Shown piece by piece: positions 27,756 through 36,779 of a stretch of 64,000 nt of DNA (its first letter is position 1; the number at the start of each line of letters is the position of its first letter). Source of the DNA: Ferrigenium kumadai (GTDB taxonomy: Bacteria > Pseudomonadota > Gammaproteobacteria > Burkholderiales > Gallionellaceae); NCBI RefSeq assembly GCF_018324385.1, contig NZ_AP019536.1:2170001-2234000 (forward strand). Reading direction: 5' to 3'. The notes beneath the pieces were generated by a model, which was given only the letters and a program-made list of their open reading frames with translations, was not told the origin of the DNA and searched no databases. Both the position numbers and the translations under genes were made by a program.

Positions 27756-28547
27756 TTATTGGATCTCGAGAACCCGGGTGACCGGCTCGGCGGTATCGTG
27801 GGCGGCTTCCGCGCCGCCCCAGCGCACAGCCAGGCCGGTCACGTTGTCGGAGCGGCCGCGCTCGCGCTCCAGCGCGCGCGCGACCAGGCCGTCCAGCACC
27901 TCGGAGACGGGACTGGTAGCGAATGCCTTGGCCAGCTCGGCGTCGGTGAACGGGCTCCACAGGCCGTCGCTGCCGAGCAGCAGCACGTCGCCGGATTCCA
28001 GTGCGACCGGGCCGCCGGGCTCCATGTAGTAGAGGTCCTCGATGCCGCCGAGGCAGTTGGTGATCTGGTTGCGCTGCGGATGGATGCGCGCTTCTTCGGC
28101 GGAGATCATGCCCCATTCGAGCCATTGGCCGACCATCGAATGGTCGCGCGTCCTGGCATGCACAGTGCCGTCGCGCAGCAGGTACAGGCGCGAGTCGCCC
28201 GCATGTCCCCAATACAGATTGCCGTCCTGGATCAGCGCTGCCACGCAAGTCGTGCCGGGAAAGGCCTGATCCTTGTCGTGCGGAAACTTCATGATGCCCT
28301 CGTGGGCTAGGCGCATGGTGTCGGCAATGAATCCCAGCGGGTTGTCGATGCGGTGCTGGGCATGCTTCCCGAACTCATTGACGAAAGTCTCGATGGCCAG
28401 GGCCGCCGCCAGCTCGCCGTGCATATGCCCGCCCATGCCGTCCGCCAGCACGAGCAGCAACGTGTCGCTGCTATAGGCATAGGCAACCCGATCCTGGTTG
28501 TATTTGCGGTTGCCGATGTGGCTGGCCTGGTGTATCGAGAAGTTCAT
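27756..28547 (-). CDS. PP2C-family serine/threonine phosphatase
   Basis: 263 residues. Metal-binding motifs are all present: NRKYNQDRV near residue 12, [21 protein letters not shown] and [12 protein letters not shown]. It dephosphorylates Ser/Thr proteins; its partner kinase is not in the window. The ATG at 28547 ([12 protein letters not shown]) gives the usual start. It is the first gene of the rph-rdgB-GGDEF-hemW operon and diverges from yicC across 61 bases. Such an association with rph is frequent in betaproteobacteria. Confidence 0.93.
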   Translation of the reverse strand: MNFSIHQASHIGNRKYNQDRVAYAYSSDTLLLVLADGMGGHMHGELAAALAIETFVNEFGKHAQHRIDNPLGFIADTMRLAHEGIMKFPHDKDQAFPGTTCVAALIQDGNLYWGHAGDSRLYLLRDGTVHARTRDHSMVGQWLEWGMISAEEARIHPQRNQITNCLGGIEDLYYMEPGGPVALESGDVLLLGSDGLWSPFTDAELAKAFATSPVSEVLDGLVARALERERGRSDNVTGLAVRWGGAEAAHDTAEPVTRVLEIQ

Positions 28548-28562
28548 GGGGCTCAATCGTAA

Positions 28563-28568
28563 TATAAT
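28563..28568 (+). promoter_or_regulatory. Probable -10 box for the yicC-gmk-rpoZ-spoT operon
   Basis: A perfect TATAAT lies 41 bases before the yicC ATG in the 61-base divergent spacer. No good -35 is seen 17 bases upstream, so the assignment rests on the -10 alone. Confidence 0.4.
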
Positions 28569-28608
28569 GCGCCCCCTGAGCACAGTCCTTTATTCGAAAG
28601 CCCCTACA

Positions 28609-29472
28609 ATGATCTTGAGCATGACCGGCTACGCCGCCGCCAGCGCGGAGCTCGACAGCGGTTCGCTGACGCTGGAACTGCGCGCCGTCAACTCCCGCTA
28701 CCTTGACCTCCAGTTCCGCATGCCGGACGAGCTTCGCGTCTTCGAGGGCGCGATGCGCGAGGCGATCAGCGCCCAGCTGCAGCGCGGCAAGGTGGAATGC
28801 CGCGTCAACTATGCCGCGCGTTCCGCGCAGAGCGGCGCCGCCCTGAACCGCGACTTGCTGCTGCAACTCGCCGCCTGGAACAAGGAAGTGCAGGATGCGC
28901 TGCCGGAAGCCCGCACCCTGAGCGTGGCCGATGTGCTGCGCTGGAACGGCGTGCTGGAGACGCCTACCGCATCGGCAGATGAGCTGCGCACCGCGTTGCT
29001 GGATCTGCTGCAGGAAACACTGCAAGAGTTCTCCGCTTCGCGCGCCCGCGAAGGCGAGAAGCTGAAGGACTTCCTGCTGCAGCGCGTGGAGAAGATCGAG
29101 TCGCTGCGCGAGGGCGTGATACCCCATGTCCCCGCCGCCATCGCCGCCTATGAACAGAAGCTCATCGCGCGCCTGCGCGAAGCGATGCAGAACGCCGAGG
29201 ACGAGCGCATCCGCCAGGAGATCACGCTATTCGCCAGCAAGATCGACGTGGACGAGGAACTGTCGCGGCTCGCCAGCCACCTGACGGAGATGCGCCGCAT
29301 CCTCACGCAGGGCGGCGCGGTGGGCAAGCGGCTGGATTTCCTGATGCAAGAACTGAACCGCGAGGCCAATACCCTCGGCTCGAAGTCGGTGGATGCCGAA
29401 GTGTCGCGCAGCGCGATGGAGATGAAGATCCTCATCGAGCAGATGCGCGAGCAAATTCAAAACCTGGAGTAA
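28609..29472 (+). CDS. yicC: YicC family endoribonuclease
   Basis: 287 residues, the family norm. It starts MILSMTGYAAASAE, with ELRAVNSRYLDLQFRMPDELR and the C-terminal DUF1732 block (RLDFLMQELNREANTLGSKS) that marks the family. YicC proteins act on RNA and are linked to stress and sRNA turnover in E. coli. The ATG at 28609 matches the family start. It is followed 3 bases later by gmk, in an operon with rpoZ and spoT. Confidence 0.94.
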   Translation: MILSMTGYAAASAELDSGSLTLELRAVNSRYLDLQFRMPDELRVFEGAMREAISAQLQRGKVECRVNYAARSAQSGAALNRDLLLQLAAWNKEVQDALPEARTLSVADVLRWNGVLETPTASADELRTALLDLLQETLQEFSASRAREGEKLKDFLLQRVEKIESLREGVIPHVPAAIAAYEQKLIARLREAMQNAEDERIRQEITLFASKIDVDEELSRLASHLTEMRRILTQGGAVGKRLDFLMQELNREANTLGSKSVDAEVSRSAMEMKILIEQMREQIQNLE

Positions 29473-29475
29473 ATC

Positions 29476-30093
29476 ATGTCGGGAAGTCTATTCATCGTCA
29501 GTGCGCCGTCCGGTGCGGGCAAGACCAGCCTGGTGCACGCCCTGCTCAATATCAATCCGCAGATCGACCTGTCGGTCTCCTACACCACGCGTAATCCGCG
29601 CCCCGGCGAGATGGACGGCGAGGCCTACCATTTCGTCGATCGCGACACCTTCATGTCGATGGCGAAGCGCGGCGAGTTCCTCGAAAGCGCGGAAGTCTAC
29701 GGCAACCTGTACGGCACCTCGCAGACCTGGATCAGCGAGCAGATCGCTCAGGGGCGCGACATCCTGCTTGAGATCGACTGGCAGGGCGCGACGCAGGTGC
29801 GCAAGCTGTTCCCGGATTGCGTCAGCATCTTCATCTTGCCTCCTTCGCTGGAGGCGCTGGAGCAGCGCCTGAAAGGCCGCGGCAAGGACAACGACGAGGT
29901 GATCGCCAAGCGTCTGGCGGCGGTACGCGAGGATGTCGCCCATGTCGCCGAATTCGACTATGTTATTATTAACGACAATCTGAACGAGGCGTTGCGCGAA
30001 CTCAATGCGGTGGTGCTTTCCGCACGACTGCGAGGCACGCGGCAACTCGCCCGCCATCAGGACTTGATCAACCAGTTACAGCATCCGGAGTAA
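29476..30093 (+). CDS. gmk: Guanylate kinase
   Basis: 205 residues. It phosphorylates GMP to GDP. The P-loop is SGAGKTSL near residue 12, the GMP-binding part is SYTTRNPRPGEMDGEAYHF, and the lid has RLKGRGKDNDEVIAKRL. The position between yicC and rpoZ-spoT fits a role in feeding GTP/(p)ppGpp pools. It is separated by 3-base gaps on both sides. Confidence 0.97.
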   Translation: MSGSLFIVSAPSGAGKTSLVHALLNINPQIDLSVSYTTRNPRPGEMDGEAYHFVDRDTFMSMAKRGEFLESAEVYGNLYGTSQTWISEQIAQGRDILLEIDWQGATQVRKLFPDCVSIFILPPSLEALEQRLKGRGKDNDEVIAKRLAAVREDVAHVAEFDYVIINDNLNEALRELNAVVLSARLRGTRQLARHQDLINQLQHPE

Positions 30094-30096
30094 ATC

Positions 30097-30303
30097 ATGG
30101 CACGCATCACCGTTGAAGAATGTCTTTCGCAAATCCCTAACCGCTTCGAACTGACCCTGGCCGCCGCCTACCGTGCGCGCCAGCTGGCCAACGGCGCGGC
30201 CCACCTGGTCGAAGACACCAAGAACAAGCCCTCCGTCGTCGCCCTGCGCGAGATCAGCGAAGGCAAGGTGGGCAAGGAAATCCTCAACCGCGGCCAGGCC
30301 TGA
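30097..30303 (+). CDS. rpoZ: RNA polymerase omega subunit
   Basis: 68 residues, with the conserved [10 protein letters not shown] start and [16 protein letters not shown], and the [10 protein letters not shown] segment. It helps assemble RNA polymerase and forms part of the ppGpp site on beta-prime, which fits its place directly before spoT. Confidence 0.97.
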   Translation: MARITVEECLSQIPNRFELTLAAAYRARQLANGAAHLVEDTKNKPSVVALREISEGKVGKEILNRGQA

Positions 30304-30324
30304 ACCGGCCGGAAGTAACGATGA

Positions 30325-32436
30325 ATGGCAGACGCCGACCTACTACTCGAGGAAGTCTCCGCCTACCTTAAGCCGCAGGACGTCGACCACGTCCGTGAGG
30401 CGATCGAATTCAGCCGGGCCGCGCACCAGGGCCAGCTGCGCAAGTCCGGTGACCCGTACGTCACCCACCCCATCGCCGTCGCACGCATCCTGACGCTGCT
30501 GCACATCGATGTGCAGGCGATCGTCGCCGCGTTGCTGCACGATGTGGTCGAAGACACCGAAGTCACCCTCGACCAACTCGCCGATAAGTTCGGCAAACCC
30601 GTGGCCAACCTGGTCGACGGCCTCTCCAAGCTGGACCGCATCCAGTTCGAGACGCGCGAGGACGCGCAGGCGGAGAACTTCCGCAAGATGCTGATGGCGA
30701 TGGCGCGCGACGTGCGCGTCATCCTCATCAAGCTGGCGGACCGGCTGCACAACATGCGCACGCTGGAATCCATGTCGCGCGAGAAATGCGAACGCATCGC
30801 GCGCGAGACCATGGAGATCTATGCGCCCATCGCCAACCGCCTCGGCCTGAACGACATCTACCACGAGCTTGAAGACCTGAGCTTCAAGCACCTGCACCCC
30901 AACCGCTACGCGGTGCTGGCCAAGGCGCTCAAGGTCGCGCGCGGCAACCGCCGCGAAGTGGTCGGAAAGATCCTCGACGCGATCCGCCAGCGCATGGACG
31001 AGCAGCACATCCACGCCGACGTGTCCGGCCGCGAAAAGAATATCTACAGCATCTACAAGAAGATGCAGAGCAAGTCGCTGGCCTTCGCCGAGGTGCTCGA
31101 CATCTACGGCTTCCGCGTGCTGGTGGACGATGTTCCGTCCTGCTACGTGGCGCTGGGCGCACTGCACGGGCTGTTCAAGCCCATCCCCGGCAAGTTCAAG
31201 GACTACATCGCCATCCCCAAGGTGAACGGCTACCAGTCGCTGCACACCACGCTGTTCGGCCCGTTCGGCACCCCCATCGAGATCCAGATCCGCACCCACG
31301 AGATGCACCGCATCGCCGATGCGGGGGTGGCCTCGCACTGGCTGTACAAGAGCGGATACACCAAGATCAACGACCTGCACAAGAAGACCCACCAGTGGCT
31401 GCAGGAGTTGCTGGAAAGCCTGAGCCAGAGCAGCGACTCCGCCGAGTTCCTGGAGCACCTTAAGGTCGACCTGTTCCCCGACGAGGTGTATGTCTTCACC
31501 CCCAAGGGCAAGATCATGTCGCTGCCGCGCGGCGCGACCGCCGTGGACTTCGCCTACAACGTGCATACCGACATCGGCAACCGCTGCATCGCCGTCAAGG
31601 TCAACCACGAACTGGTGCCGCTGCGCACCGAGCTGCGCAACGGCGACCGCATCGAGGTCATTACCGCACCGCACGCCAAGCCCAACCCGGTGTGGCTCAC
31701 CTACGTCACCACCAGCAAGGCACGCAGCCACATCCGCCACTTCCTCAAGACCATGCAGTCCGGCGAATCGGCACAACTCGGCGAACGCCTGCTCAACCAG
31801 GCGCTGCACACGCTCGGCGTCAAGCCGCAGGACATGGACGAGGCACACTGGAACAAGCTGCTGAAAGAGACCGGGGGCAAGACCAGACAGGACATCCTCG
31901 CCGACATCGGCCTCGGCCGTCGCCTCAACATGGTGGTTGCGCGGCAGCTGGCCAACATCGGCGAAACCGTGCCCAGCGAGACATCCCACCACGCCGCCAT
32001 CACCATCCACGGTACCGAAGGCATGGCGGTGCAATTCGCCAAGTGCTGCCGCCCCATCCCCGGCGACCCGATCATCGGCGTCATCAAGAGCGGCCAGGGA
32101 CTGGTGGTTCACACCCACGACTGCCCTACACTCCGCGGGCGCAGCGGCGGAGAACAATGGCTCGACGTGGTATGGGCCAAGAACATCAACCGCACCTTCG
32201 AGATCAGCATCAAGCTCATGGTCGCCAACCAGCGCGGCGTGCTGGCCAAGGTCGCCGCCGCGATCGCCGAGGCCGAATCCAACATCAGCAATGTCAATTT
32301 CGTCAGTGAAGGCGAATACACCGCGCTGTACTTCACCCTGGAAGTGAACAACCGCCTGCACCTCGCCAACGTCATGCGCAGCCTGCGCAAGATTCAGGAA
32401 GTGGTGAGGATCATTCGCGTGAAGAACGCGGGGTAA
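30325..32436 (+). CDS. spoT: Bifunctional (p)ppGpp synthase/hydrolase (RSH)
   Basis: 703 residues with all RSH parts in order: the HD hydrolase domain with intact HDVVEDT (about residues 72-78), the synthase domain with REKNIYSIYKKM, LDIYGFRVLVDD and KDYIAIPKVNGYQSLHT, TGS (VYVFTPKGKIMSLPRGATAVDFAY), a Cys-rich zinc-finger segment (AKCCRPIPGD) and a C-terminal ACT domain. The intact HD site marks it as SpoT-like and able to degrade ppGpp. GGAAG precedes the ATG at 30325. It ends against a palindromic repeat and convergent pabB. Confidence 0.96.
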   Translation: MADADLLLEEVSAYLKPQDVDHVREAIEFSRAAHQGQLRKSGDPYVTHPIAVARILTLLHIDVQAIVAALLHDVVEDTEVTLDQLADKFGKPVANLVDGLSKLDRIQFETREDAQAENFRKMLMAMARDVRVILIKLADRLHNMRTLESMSREKCERIARETMEIYAPIANRLGLNDIYHELEDLSFKHLHPNRYAVLAKALKVARGNRREVVGKILDAIRQRMDEQHIHADVSGREKNIYSIYKKMQSKSLAFAEVLDIYGFRVLVDDVPSCYVALGALHGLFKPIPGKFKDYIAIPKVNGYQSLHTTLFGPFGTPIEIQIRTHEMHRIADAGVASHWLYKSGYTKINDLHKKTHQWLQELLESLSQSSDSAEFLEHLKVDLFPDEVYVFTPKGKIMSLPRGATAVDFAYNVHTDIGNRCIAVKVNHELVPLRTELRNGDRIEVITAPHAKPNPVWLTYVTTSKARSHIRHFLKTMQSGESAQLGERLLNQALHTLGVKPQDMDEAHWNKLLKETGGKTRQDILADIGLGRRLNMVVARQLANIGETVPSETSHHAAITIHGTEGMAVQFAKCCRPIPGDPIIGVIKSGQGLVVHTHDCPTLRGRSGGEQWLDVVWAKNINRTFEISIKLMVANQRGVLAKVAAAIAEAESNISNVNFVSEGEYTALYFTLEVNNRLHLANVMRSLRKIQEVVRIIRVKNAG

Positions 32437-32450
32437 GCCAATGCGCTGCT

Positions 32451-32524
32451 GTAGGTTGGGTTAAGCGCGGCGATAACCAATGACTTGGCTATCGTTTCAG
32501 ATGGCTATGCAATGCTACCCAACA
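32451..32524. repeat. Nested palindromic repeat between spoT and pabB
   Basis: The outer part is GTAGGTTGGGTTAAGCGC...TACCCAACA, a form of the repeat also seen at 56297-56331. Inside is a block AACCAATGACTTGGCTATCG..GATGGCTATGCAATGC that resembles the repeats at 36554-36608 and 56227-56277, but has lost the central stem. No gene is seen here; it may separate two convergent transcripts. Confidence 0.65.
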
Positions 32525-32537
32525 ACAAAATCGGGGG

Positions 32538-33869
32538 TTAGTCTTTGACGCCGCCGAACTTTCGTAACAACCCTAGCATCGCCGAAGCCTTGTCCAGCGT
32601 CTCCTGATACTCGGCCTCCCATTGCGAATCGGCGACGATCCCGCCGCCCGCCCAGCACCTTATCTGACCACCGGAATAGACCATTGTTCGGATGGCGATG
32701 TTGGTATCCATGTTGCCGTCGAAACCCACGTACCCGATCACGCCGCAATATACGCCGCGCCGGTGCGGTTCGAGCTGTTCGATGATCTGCATGGCGCGCT
32801 GCTTCGGCGCCCCGGTGATGGAGCCGCCCGGGAAACAGTCGCGCAGCAGGTCGAGCGCATCGTGCTCCGGCGCCAGCTCGCCTTCCACCGTACTCACCAG
32901 GTGATGCACGTTGGCATAGCTCTCCACCTCGAACAGCTTGGGCACTCGCACCGAGCCGGGCACGCAACTCTTGCCAAGGTCGTTGCGCAGCAGGTCGACG
33001 ATCATCAGATTTTCCGCGCGGTCTTTCGGGTTGGCGCACAGCTCCTGTGCGAGCCGTGCATCTTCTGCCGCATCCCGTCCGCGGGGACGTGTGCCCTTGA
33101 TCGGCTTGGTCTCTACATGCCCGGCACTGACGCTGAGGAAACGTTCAGGCGAGGCGCACAGTATCTGCGTCTGCGGCAGGTTGAGGAAGGCGGAATACGG
33201 CGCGGGGCTGAGCCGGCGCAACTCGAGGTAGGCGCCGTAGGCATCGCCCTCGGCTTCTGCGCTGAAGCGCTGCGCGAGGTTGATCTGGTAGCAGTCGCCC
33301 GCCTGCAGATAGCCCTGCACCGCATCGAATGCGGTCCGGTACGAATCGCGGGTGAAGTTGGATTCGATCCTGCCGCGCACGCGAAAGTCATCCGGCGGCG
33401 ATGGCGCCTCGCCTTGCAGGCGGCACAGCAACTGCGGCAATAAGGCTGCGGTCTCCGCATAACGTTGGTGCGATACCAGCTTTGCGGTGCGCAGTTGATG
33501 ATCCATCACCAGCGCCCAGTCGTAGATACCGACTGCCATCAGCTGCAGGCCCTCGGCGTCCTGCGCCACGTCCGGCAGATGCATCATGCACCGCGCGAGG
33601 TCATAGCTCCAGTACCCCAGCGCACCACCAGCGTATGGGATGCCATCCACAGGGGCATGTGGCGCATCCAGGTACTCGCGCAGCAATGCGAACGGATCGA
33701 CAGATGTCGCTGCATCCAGCACAACGGTGTGTTGTGGCGCAGCGGTAAGGATGTCGTAGCGCGCCATGCTGCCGCTATCCAGCCACGCCGCCCACGGCAG
33801 ATCTGCGATCGCGGCGAAGTAACCGCTGGCATCGACTCGGTAGGGAAGTTCAGCGCAATAGAAGCTCAT
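32538..33869 (-). CDS. pabB: Aminodeoxychorismate synthase component I
   Basis: 443 residues. With a PabA glutaminase it aminates chorismate for folate synthesis. The chorismate-binding domain shows KPIKGTRPRG, where the Lys (not Ala as in TrpE) forms the covalent intermediate typical of PabB, plus ENLMIVDLLRNDLG and FPGGSITGAPK. The N-terminal domain carries the GGALGYWSYDLAR motif. No pabA or pabC fusion is present. It diverges from the BPH gene across 45 bases. Confidence 0.94.
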   Translation of the reverse strand: MSFYCAELPYRVDASGYFAAIADLPWAAWLDSGSMARYDILTAAPQHTVVLDAATSVDPFALLREYLDAPHAPVDGIPYAGGALGYWSYDLARCMMHLPDVAQDAEGLQLMAVGIYDWALVMDHQLRTAKLVSHQRYAETAALLPQLLCRLQGEAPSPPDDFRVRGRIESNFTRDSYRTAFDAVQGYLQAGDCYQINLAQRFSAEAEGDAYGAYLELRRLSPAPYSAFLNLPQTQILCASPERFLSVSAGHVETKPIKGTRPRGRDAAEDARLAQELCANPKDRAENLMIVDLLRNDLGKSCVPGSVRVPKLFEVESYANVHHLVSTVEGELAPEHDALDLLRDCFPGGSITGAPKQRAMQIIEQLEPHRRGVYCGVIGYVGFDGNMDTNIAIRTMVYSGGQIRCWAGGGIVADSQWEAEYQETLDKASAMLGLLRKFGGVKD

Positions 33870-33914
33870 CGATCAATCGGGGATAATATCGGTACTTTTA
33901 TCTGGAGTAATGCC

Positions 33915-34484
33915 ATGACCACCATCGTCGCAGTCAGGAAGAACGGCATCGCCGCAATCGCGGCCGACACGCTGACCACTTTCGGCAACACGCGCCTGCC
34001 CTCGCATCTCGACGCCTCGCACGACAAGATCCTGCACATCGGCGACAGCTACGTCGGCGTGTGCGGCAGCGCGGCGCACCATCTGGTGCTGGCTAACCTG
34101 CTGGCCAAGACACCCGATGTACAGCTTAACAGCAAGGCGGAGATTTTTGAAACCTTTCGCAAGCTGCATCCCATCCTCAAGGAGGAGTGTTTCCTGAATC
34201 CAAAGGAGGACGAGGAAGACCCTTACGAATCGAGCCAGATCACCGCGCTGATCGCCAATGCCAACGGCATCTTCGGCATCTATTCGATGCGCGAGGTGTT
34301 CGAGTACACGCAGTATTGGGCCATCGGTTCGGGCCACGAGTTCGCGCTCGGCGCGCTGCACCATGCTTATCCGCGCTACGACAGCGCGGCGGAGATCGCT
34401 CGCGCAGGAGTGGAGGCGGGCATCGCGCTGGACAAGAACAGCGCCGCACCAATCACGGTATATAGTGTCGCGCTAAAGAATTAA
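33915..34484 (+). CDS. Proteasome-type Ntn-hydrolase, BPH family
   Basis: 189 residues. After Met removal the chain would begin T-T-I-V-A-V, the N-terminal threonine nucleophile form of HslV and proteasome beta subunits. Asp18 (mature 17) and Lys38 in HDKI are placed like the catalytic Asp17 and Lys33, and YWAIGSGHEFALGAL parallels the AIGSGG segment of HslV. Length, start and lack of an hslU neighbour match the betaproteobacterial proteasome homologue BPH, known to form double-ring 14-mers. Records for this family are sometimes mislabelled as MFS transporters; no membrane helices are present. GGAG precedes the ATG. Confidence 0.82.
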   Translation: MTTIVAVRKNGIAAIAADTLTTFGNTRLPSHLDASHDKILHIGDSYVGVCGSAAHHLVLANLLAKTPDVQLNSKAEIFETFRKLHPILKEECFLNPKEDEEDPYESSQITALIANANGIFGIYSMREVFEYTQYWAIGSGHEFALGALHHAYPRYDSAAEIARAGVEAGIALDKNSAAPITVYSVALKN

Positions 34485-35440
34485 CGCGTTTTTGGCAGGC
34501 GCTGCCTCTCGGCGCGCTCCAGCGTCTTTTCGTTGGCGATCTTCTGCAGCCAGTCGCGGATCAGCGGCAGAGCATCGACGGCCGCATCCTCGCCGTTCTT
34601 GATCAGGCGCCGCTTGCTGGCAGTATCGATCTCCGGGGTCTGCCCGATGGCAGGACGGATCACGATCTGCGCCGCCTCGAGTTCGCGCGCCAGAATGGAC
34701 TGGCGCATGATGCGGATGCTCTGCGTGAGCGTGTCGATGATGTCTTCCGGCGCAGGATTGTCCTTGGGCTGCTGCGAGATGTCCACCGCGATCACGATGT
34801 CCGCGCCCATCTCGCGCGCCACGCTGACCGGCACCGGCTTCTTCAGGTCGCCGTCCACGTATTCCTCTCCGCCGATCACCACCGGAAGGAACACGCCAGG
34901 TATGCTGCTCGATGCGCGCACCGCCATGCCGGTGTTGCCGCGATTGAAGGCGACGGCATTGCCGCTGCCGAGTTGGGTGGCGATCGCGACGAAGGGCTTG
35001 TCGAGCTGTTCGATGGAGCGGTTCTTCAGCGCCTTATTGACGAAGTCCTGTAGCAGTTCGCCCCGGATGTAACCGCGCTTGGACAGCTCGAAGTCGTCAA
35101 GCTGCGCCTGGTCAAGCTTGAGCGCCAGCTGTTCCAGCGCGTCGCCCTTATAGCCTCCCGCATACAACGCTCCCACCACGCTACCCGCGCTGGTGCCCAC
35201 CACGATATCGATGCTGATGCCGTTCGCCTCCAGCGCCTTGATCACGCCCACATGGGCAAAGCCGCGTTCGCCGCCGCTCCCCAGTGCCAGCGCCACGATG
35301 GGCCTGTCGGACTGGATCGGCTCGATGAAGACCGACTGCGGCTGGACCACATTCTTGTACTGGATCGGCGGCGTCGACGCGCAGGCTGCCAGCAAAAATG
35401 GCAACAGCACAAGGAACAGAGTCTGGCGCGCGATCTTCAC
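34481..35440 (-). CDS. Patatin-like phospholipase lipoprotein (RssA-like)
   Basis: 319 residues from the GTG at 35440, which gives a compact lipoprotein signal (lipobox LLAAC); another GTG at 35479 is in frame but adds 13 residues before the signal. The catalytic parts are intact: the oxyanion loop GSGGERG, the nucleophile serine in GTSAGSVVG and the DG of the Ser-Asp dyad in EYVDGDLKK. It probably hydrolyses lipids at the membrane. The stop codons of this gene and the BPH gene overlap head to head. Confidence 0.9.
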   Translation of the reverse strand: MKIARQTLFLVLLPFLLAACASTPPIQYKNVVQPQSVFIEPIQSDRPIVALALGSGGERGFAHVGVIKALEANGISIDIVVGTSAGSVVGALYAGGYKGDALEQLALKLDQAQLDDFELSKRGYIRGELLQDFVNKALKNRSIEQLDKPFVAIATQLGSGNAVAFNRGNTGMAVRASSSIPGVFLPVVIGGEEYVDGDLKKPVPVSVAREMGADIVIAVDISQQPKDNPAPEDIIDTLTQSIRIMRQSILARELEAAQIVIRPAIGQTPEIDTASKRRLIKNGEDAAVDALPLIRDWLQKIANEKTLERAERQRLPKTR

Positions 35441-35531
35441 AGGGTGATGGAAAAATTCAGGGAACACAAAGCCTATCACAAGCGTTCAAGTTTGTGACGG
35501 AAGAGAAAACCGCGCCAATGCTGGATTGGCA

Positions 35532-35567
35532 AAATAAAAAGGCGCACGCACTCGATTTCAGTGCGCC
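35532..35567 (-). terminator. Rho-independent terminator of the histone H1-like gene
   Basis: On the minus strand, GGCGCAC...GTGCGCC forms a GC-rich stem followed by TTTTTATTTT. It lies about 75 bases past the stop of the Lys/Ala-rich protein gene. Confidence 0.8.
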
Positions 35568-35640
35568 CCCAAAGCAGTACTACTGTGGTAAGCCCCGGAC
35601 GCCTAAGCCTCTGGGGCTGCCACCACAGCGACACGCCCGA

Positions 35641-36462
35641 TCAGTTCGGCTTGCCGATTCCCGGAGTCGGAAAAGGCCATGTTGCTGCCGGACGAACAGG
35701 TGCAGGTGCGGAAGGAGCCGGAGCAGGTGTCGTTGGCTTAGCCGCTGCTACAGGAGCCGGAGCCGCTGCCGGTTTGACTGCTGCTGGCTTGGCTGCCGGA
35801 GCTGCCTTCTTCACCGCAGGCTTCTTGGCGGGTGCTGCTTTCTTTGCTGCCGGCTTCTTCACCGCTACGGCCTTTTTGGCAGGCGCTGCCTTCTTTACTG
35901 CTGGCTTCTTAGCTGCTACTGCCTTCTTGGCCGGTGCTGCTTTCTTCGCTGCCGGCTTCTTAGCTGCTACTGCCTTCTTGGCTGGCGCTGCCTTTTTAGC
36001 TGCCGGCTTCTTGGCTGCAACTTTCTTCGCTGCCGGCTTCTTGGCTGCTACTGCCTTTTTAGCTACCGGCTTCTTGGCTGCAACTTTCTTCGCTGCCGGC
36101 TTCTTGGCTGCTACTGCCTTTTTAGCTACTGGCTTCTTCGCCGCTACGGCTTTCTTGGCGGGAGCTGCCTTCTTTGCTGCTGGCTTCTTCGCCGCTACGG
36201 CCTTCTTGGCGGGAGCTGCCTTCTTTGCTGCTGGCTTCTTCGCCGCTACGGCCTTTTTGGCGGGAGCTGCCTTCTTTGCTACTGGCTTCTTCGCCGCTAC
36301 GGCCTTCTTGGCGGGAGCTGCCTTCTTTGCTACTGGCTTCTTCGCCGCTACGGCCTTCTTGGCGGGAGCTGCCTTCTTTGCTGCTGGCTTCTTCGCCGCT
36401 ACGGCCTTCTTGGCGGGAGCTGCCTTCTTTGCTGCTGGTTTAGTTTTCTTCTCTGCTGCCAT
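35641..36462 (-). CDS. Histone H1-like Lys/Ala/Pro-rich nucleoid protein
   Basis: 273 residues. Nearly all is made of units of the form AAKKPAAKKAAPAKKAV and variants, resembling the C-terminal arm of histone H1, Bordetella BpH1 and Pseudomonas AlgP. The last 45 residues switch to Ala/Pro-rich sequence ending TWPFPTPGIGKPN. It should bind and compact DNA. The DNA shows matching in-frame tandem repeats of 42-60 bases, a setting for length variation. A perfect AAGGAGGT (36467-36474) precedes the ATG, suggesting strong translation. A terminator follows at 35532-35567. Confidence 0.85.
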   Translation of the reverse strand: MAAEKKTKPAAKKAAPAKKAVAAKKPAAKKAAPAKKAVAAKKPVAKKAAPAKKAVAAKKPVAKKAAPAKKAVAAKKPAAKKAAPAKKAVAAKKPAAKKAAPAKKAVAAKKPVAKKAVAAKKPAAKKVAAKKPVAKKAVAAKKPAAKKVAAKKPAAKKAAPAKKAVAAKKPAAKKAAPAKKAVAAKKPAVKKAAPAKKAVAVKKPAAKKAAPAKKPAVKKAAPAAKPAAVKPAAAPAPVAAAKPTTPAPAPSAPAPVRPAATWPFPTPGIGKPN

Positions 36463-36553
36463 TTCAACCTCCTTGAGTTAATGAAAGTTAACGAAATACA
36501 ACACCTACGACTACTACACCCCCAGCACACCGCAATGCGGTATGACCGAAGCC

Positions 36554-36608
36554 TTTTAACCAGCGACTTGCTGCGTTTCTCGCAGACTTAGTCGATGGCC
36601 ATACAACG
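36554..36608. repeat. Dispersed hairpin repeat, copy at nrdB/histone spacer
   Basis: Pattern TTTTAACCAGCGACTTG - stem - CTTAGTCGATGGCCATACAACG. The inner stem here is CTGCG/CGCAG; in the copy at 56227-56277 it is GCCGC/GCGGC, so pairing is kept while bases differ. The outer CGACT/AGTCG pairing is the same in both. Confidence 0.75.
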
Positions 36609-36733
36609 TTGATCAGCGGGACAGTTCTTTGCTGTCCAAACCGAGTGGCCATGCATAACTATCAATGACCGAAATCCTTTTTCCTGACTGCTGGTATCAC
36701 CGGCACGCCTCCGGGCATGGCACTCTGTCTTGC

Positions 36734-36779
36734 ATAAAACAACGCGCCACCGTGAAATCACGGTGACGCGTCTTTTAAA
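36734..36779 (-). terminator. Rho-independent terminator downstream of nrdB
   Basis: On the minus strand, ACGCGTCACCGTG and CACGGTGGCGCGT form a long stem around GATTT, followed by TGTTTTAT. It lies 80 bases past the nrdB stop. Confidence 0.75.

Noticed and set aside
28498..28608. Longer start for yicC
   Set aside because: The upstream codons overlap the PP2C 5' end and promoter region; the family start MILSMTGYA is at 28609.
30343..32361. A 672-codon open frame on the minus strand opposite spoT
   Set aside because: It is the mirror of a well-conserved gene in GC-rich DNA; the sequence is low in family-like motifs and rich in Val/Asp/Gly/Gln/His as expected from antisense of the real frame.
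33915..34484. MFS transporter label for the gene at 33.9 kb
   Set aside because: There are no membrane helices; the sequence has Ntn-hydrolase features instead.
35641..36462. CRISPR-like regular repeats
   Set aside because: The repeats are adjacent rather than separated by unique spacers, stay in one frame and encode a Lys/Ala protein.
36174..36481. Leu/Ala-rich hydrophobic frames on the plus strand of the histone-like gene
   Set aside because: They are opposite-strand readings of AAG/GCC repeats; the minus-strand gene has a perfect ribosome-binding site and terminator.
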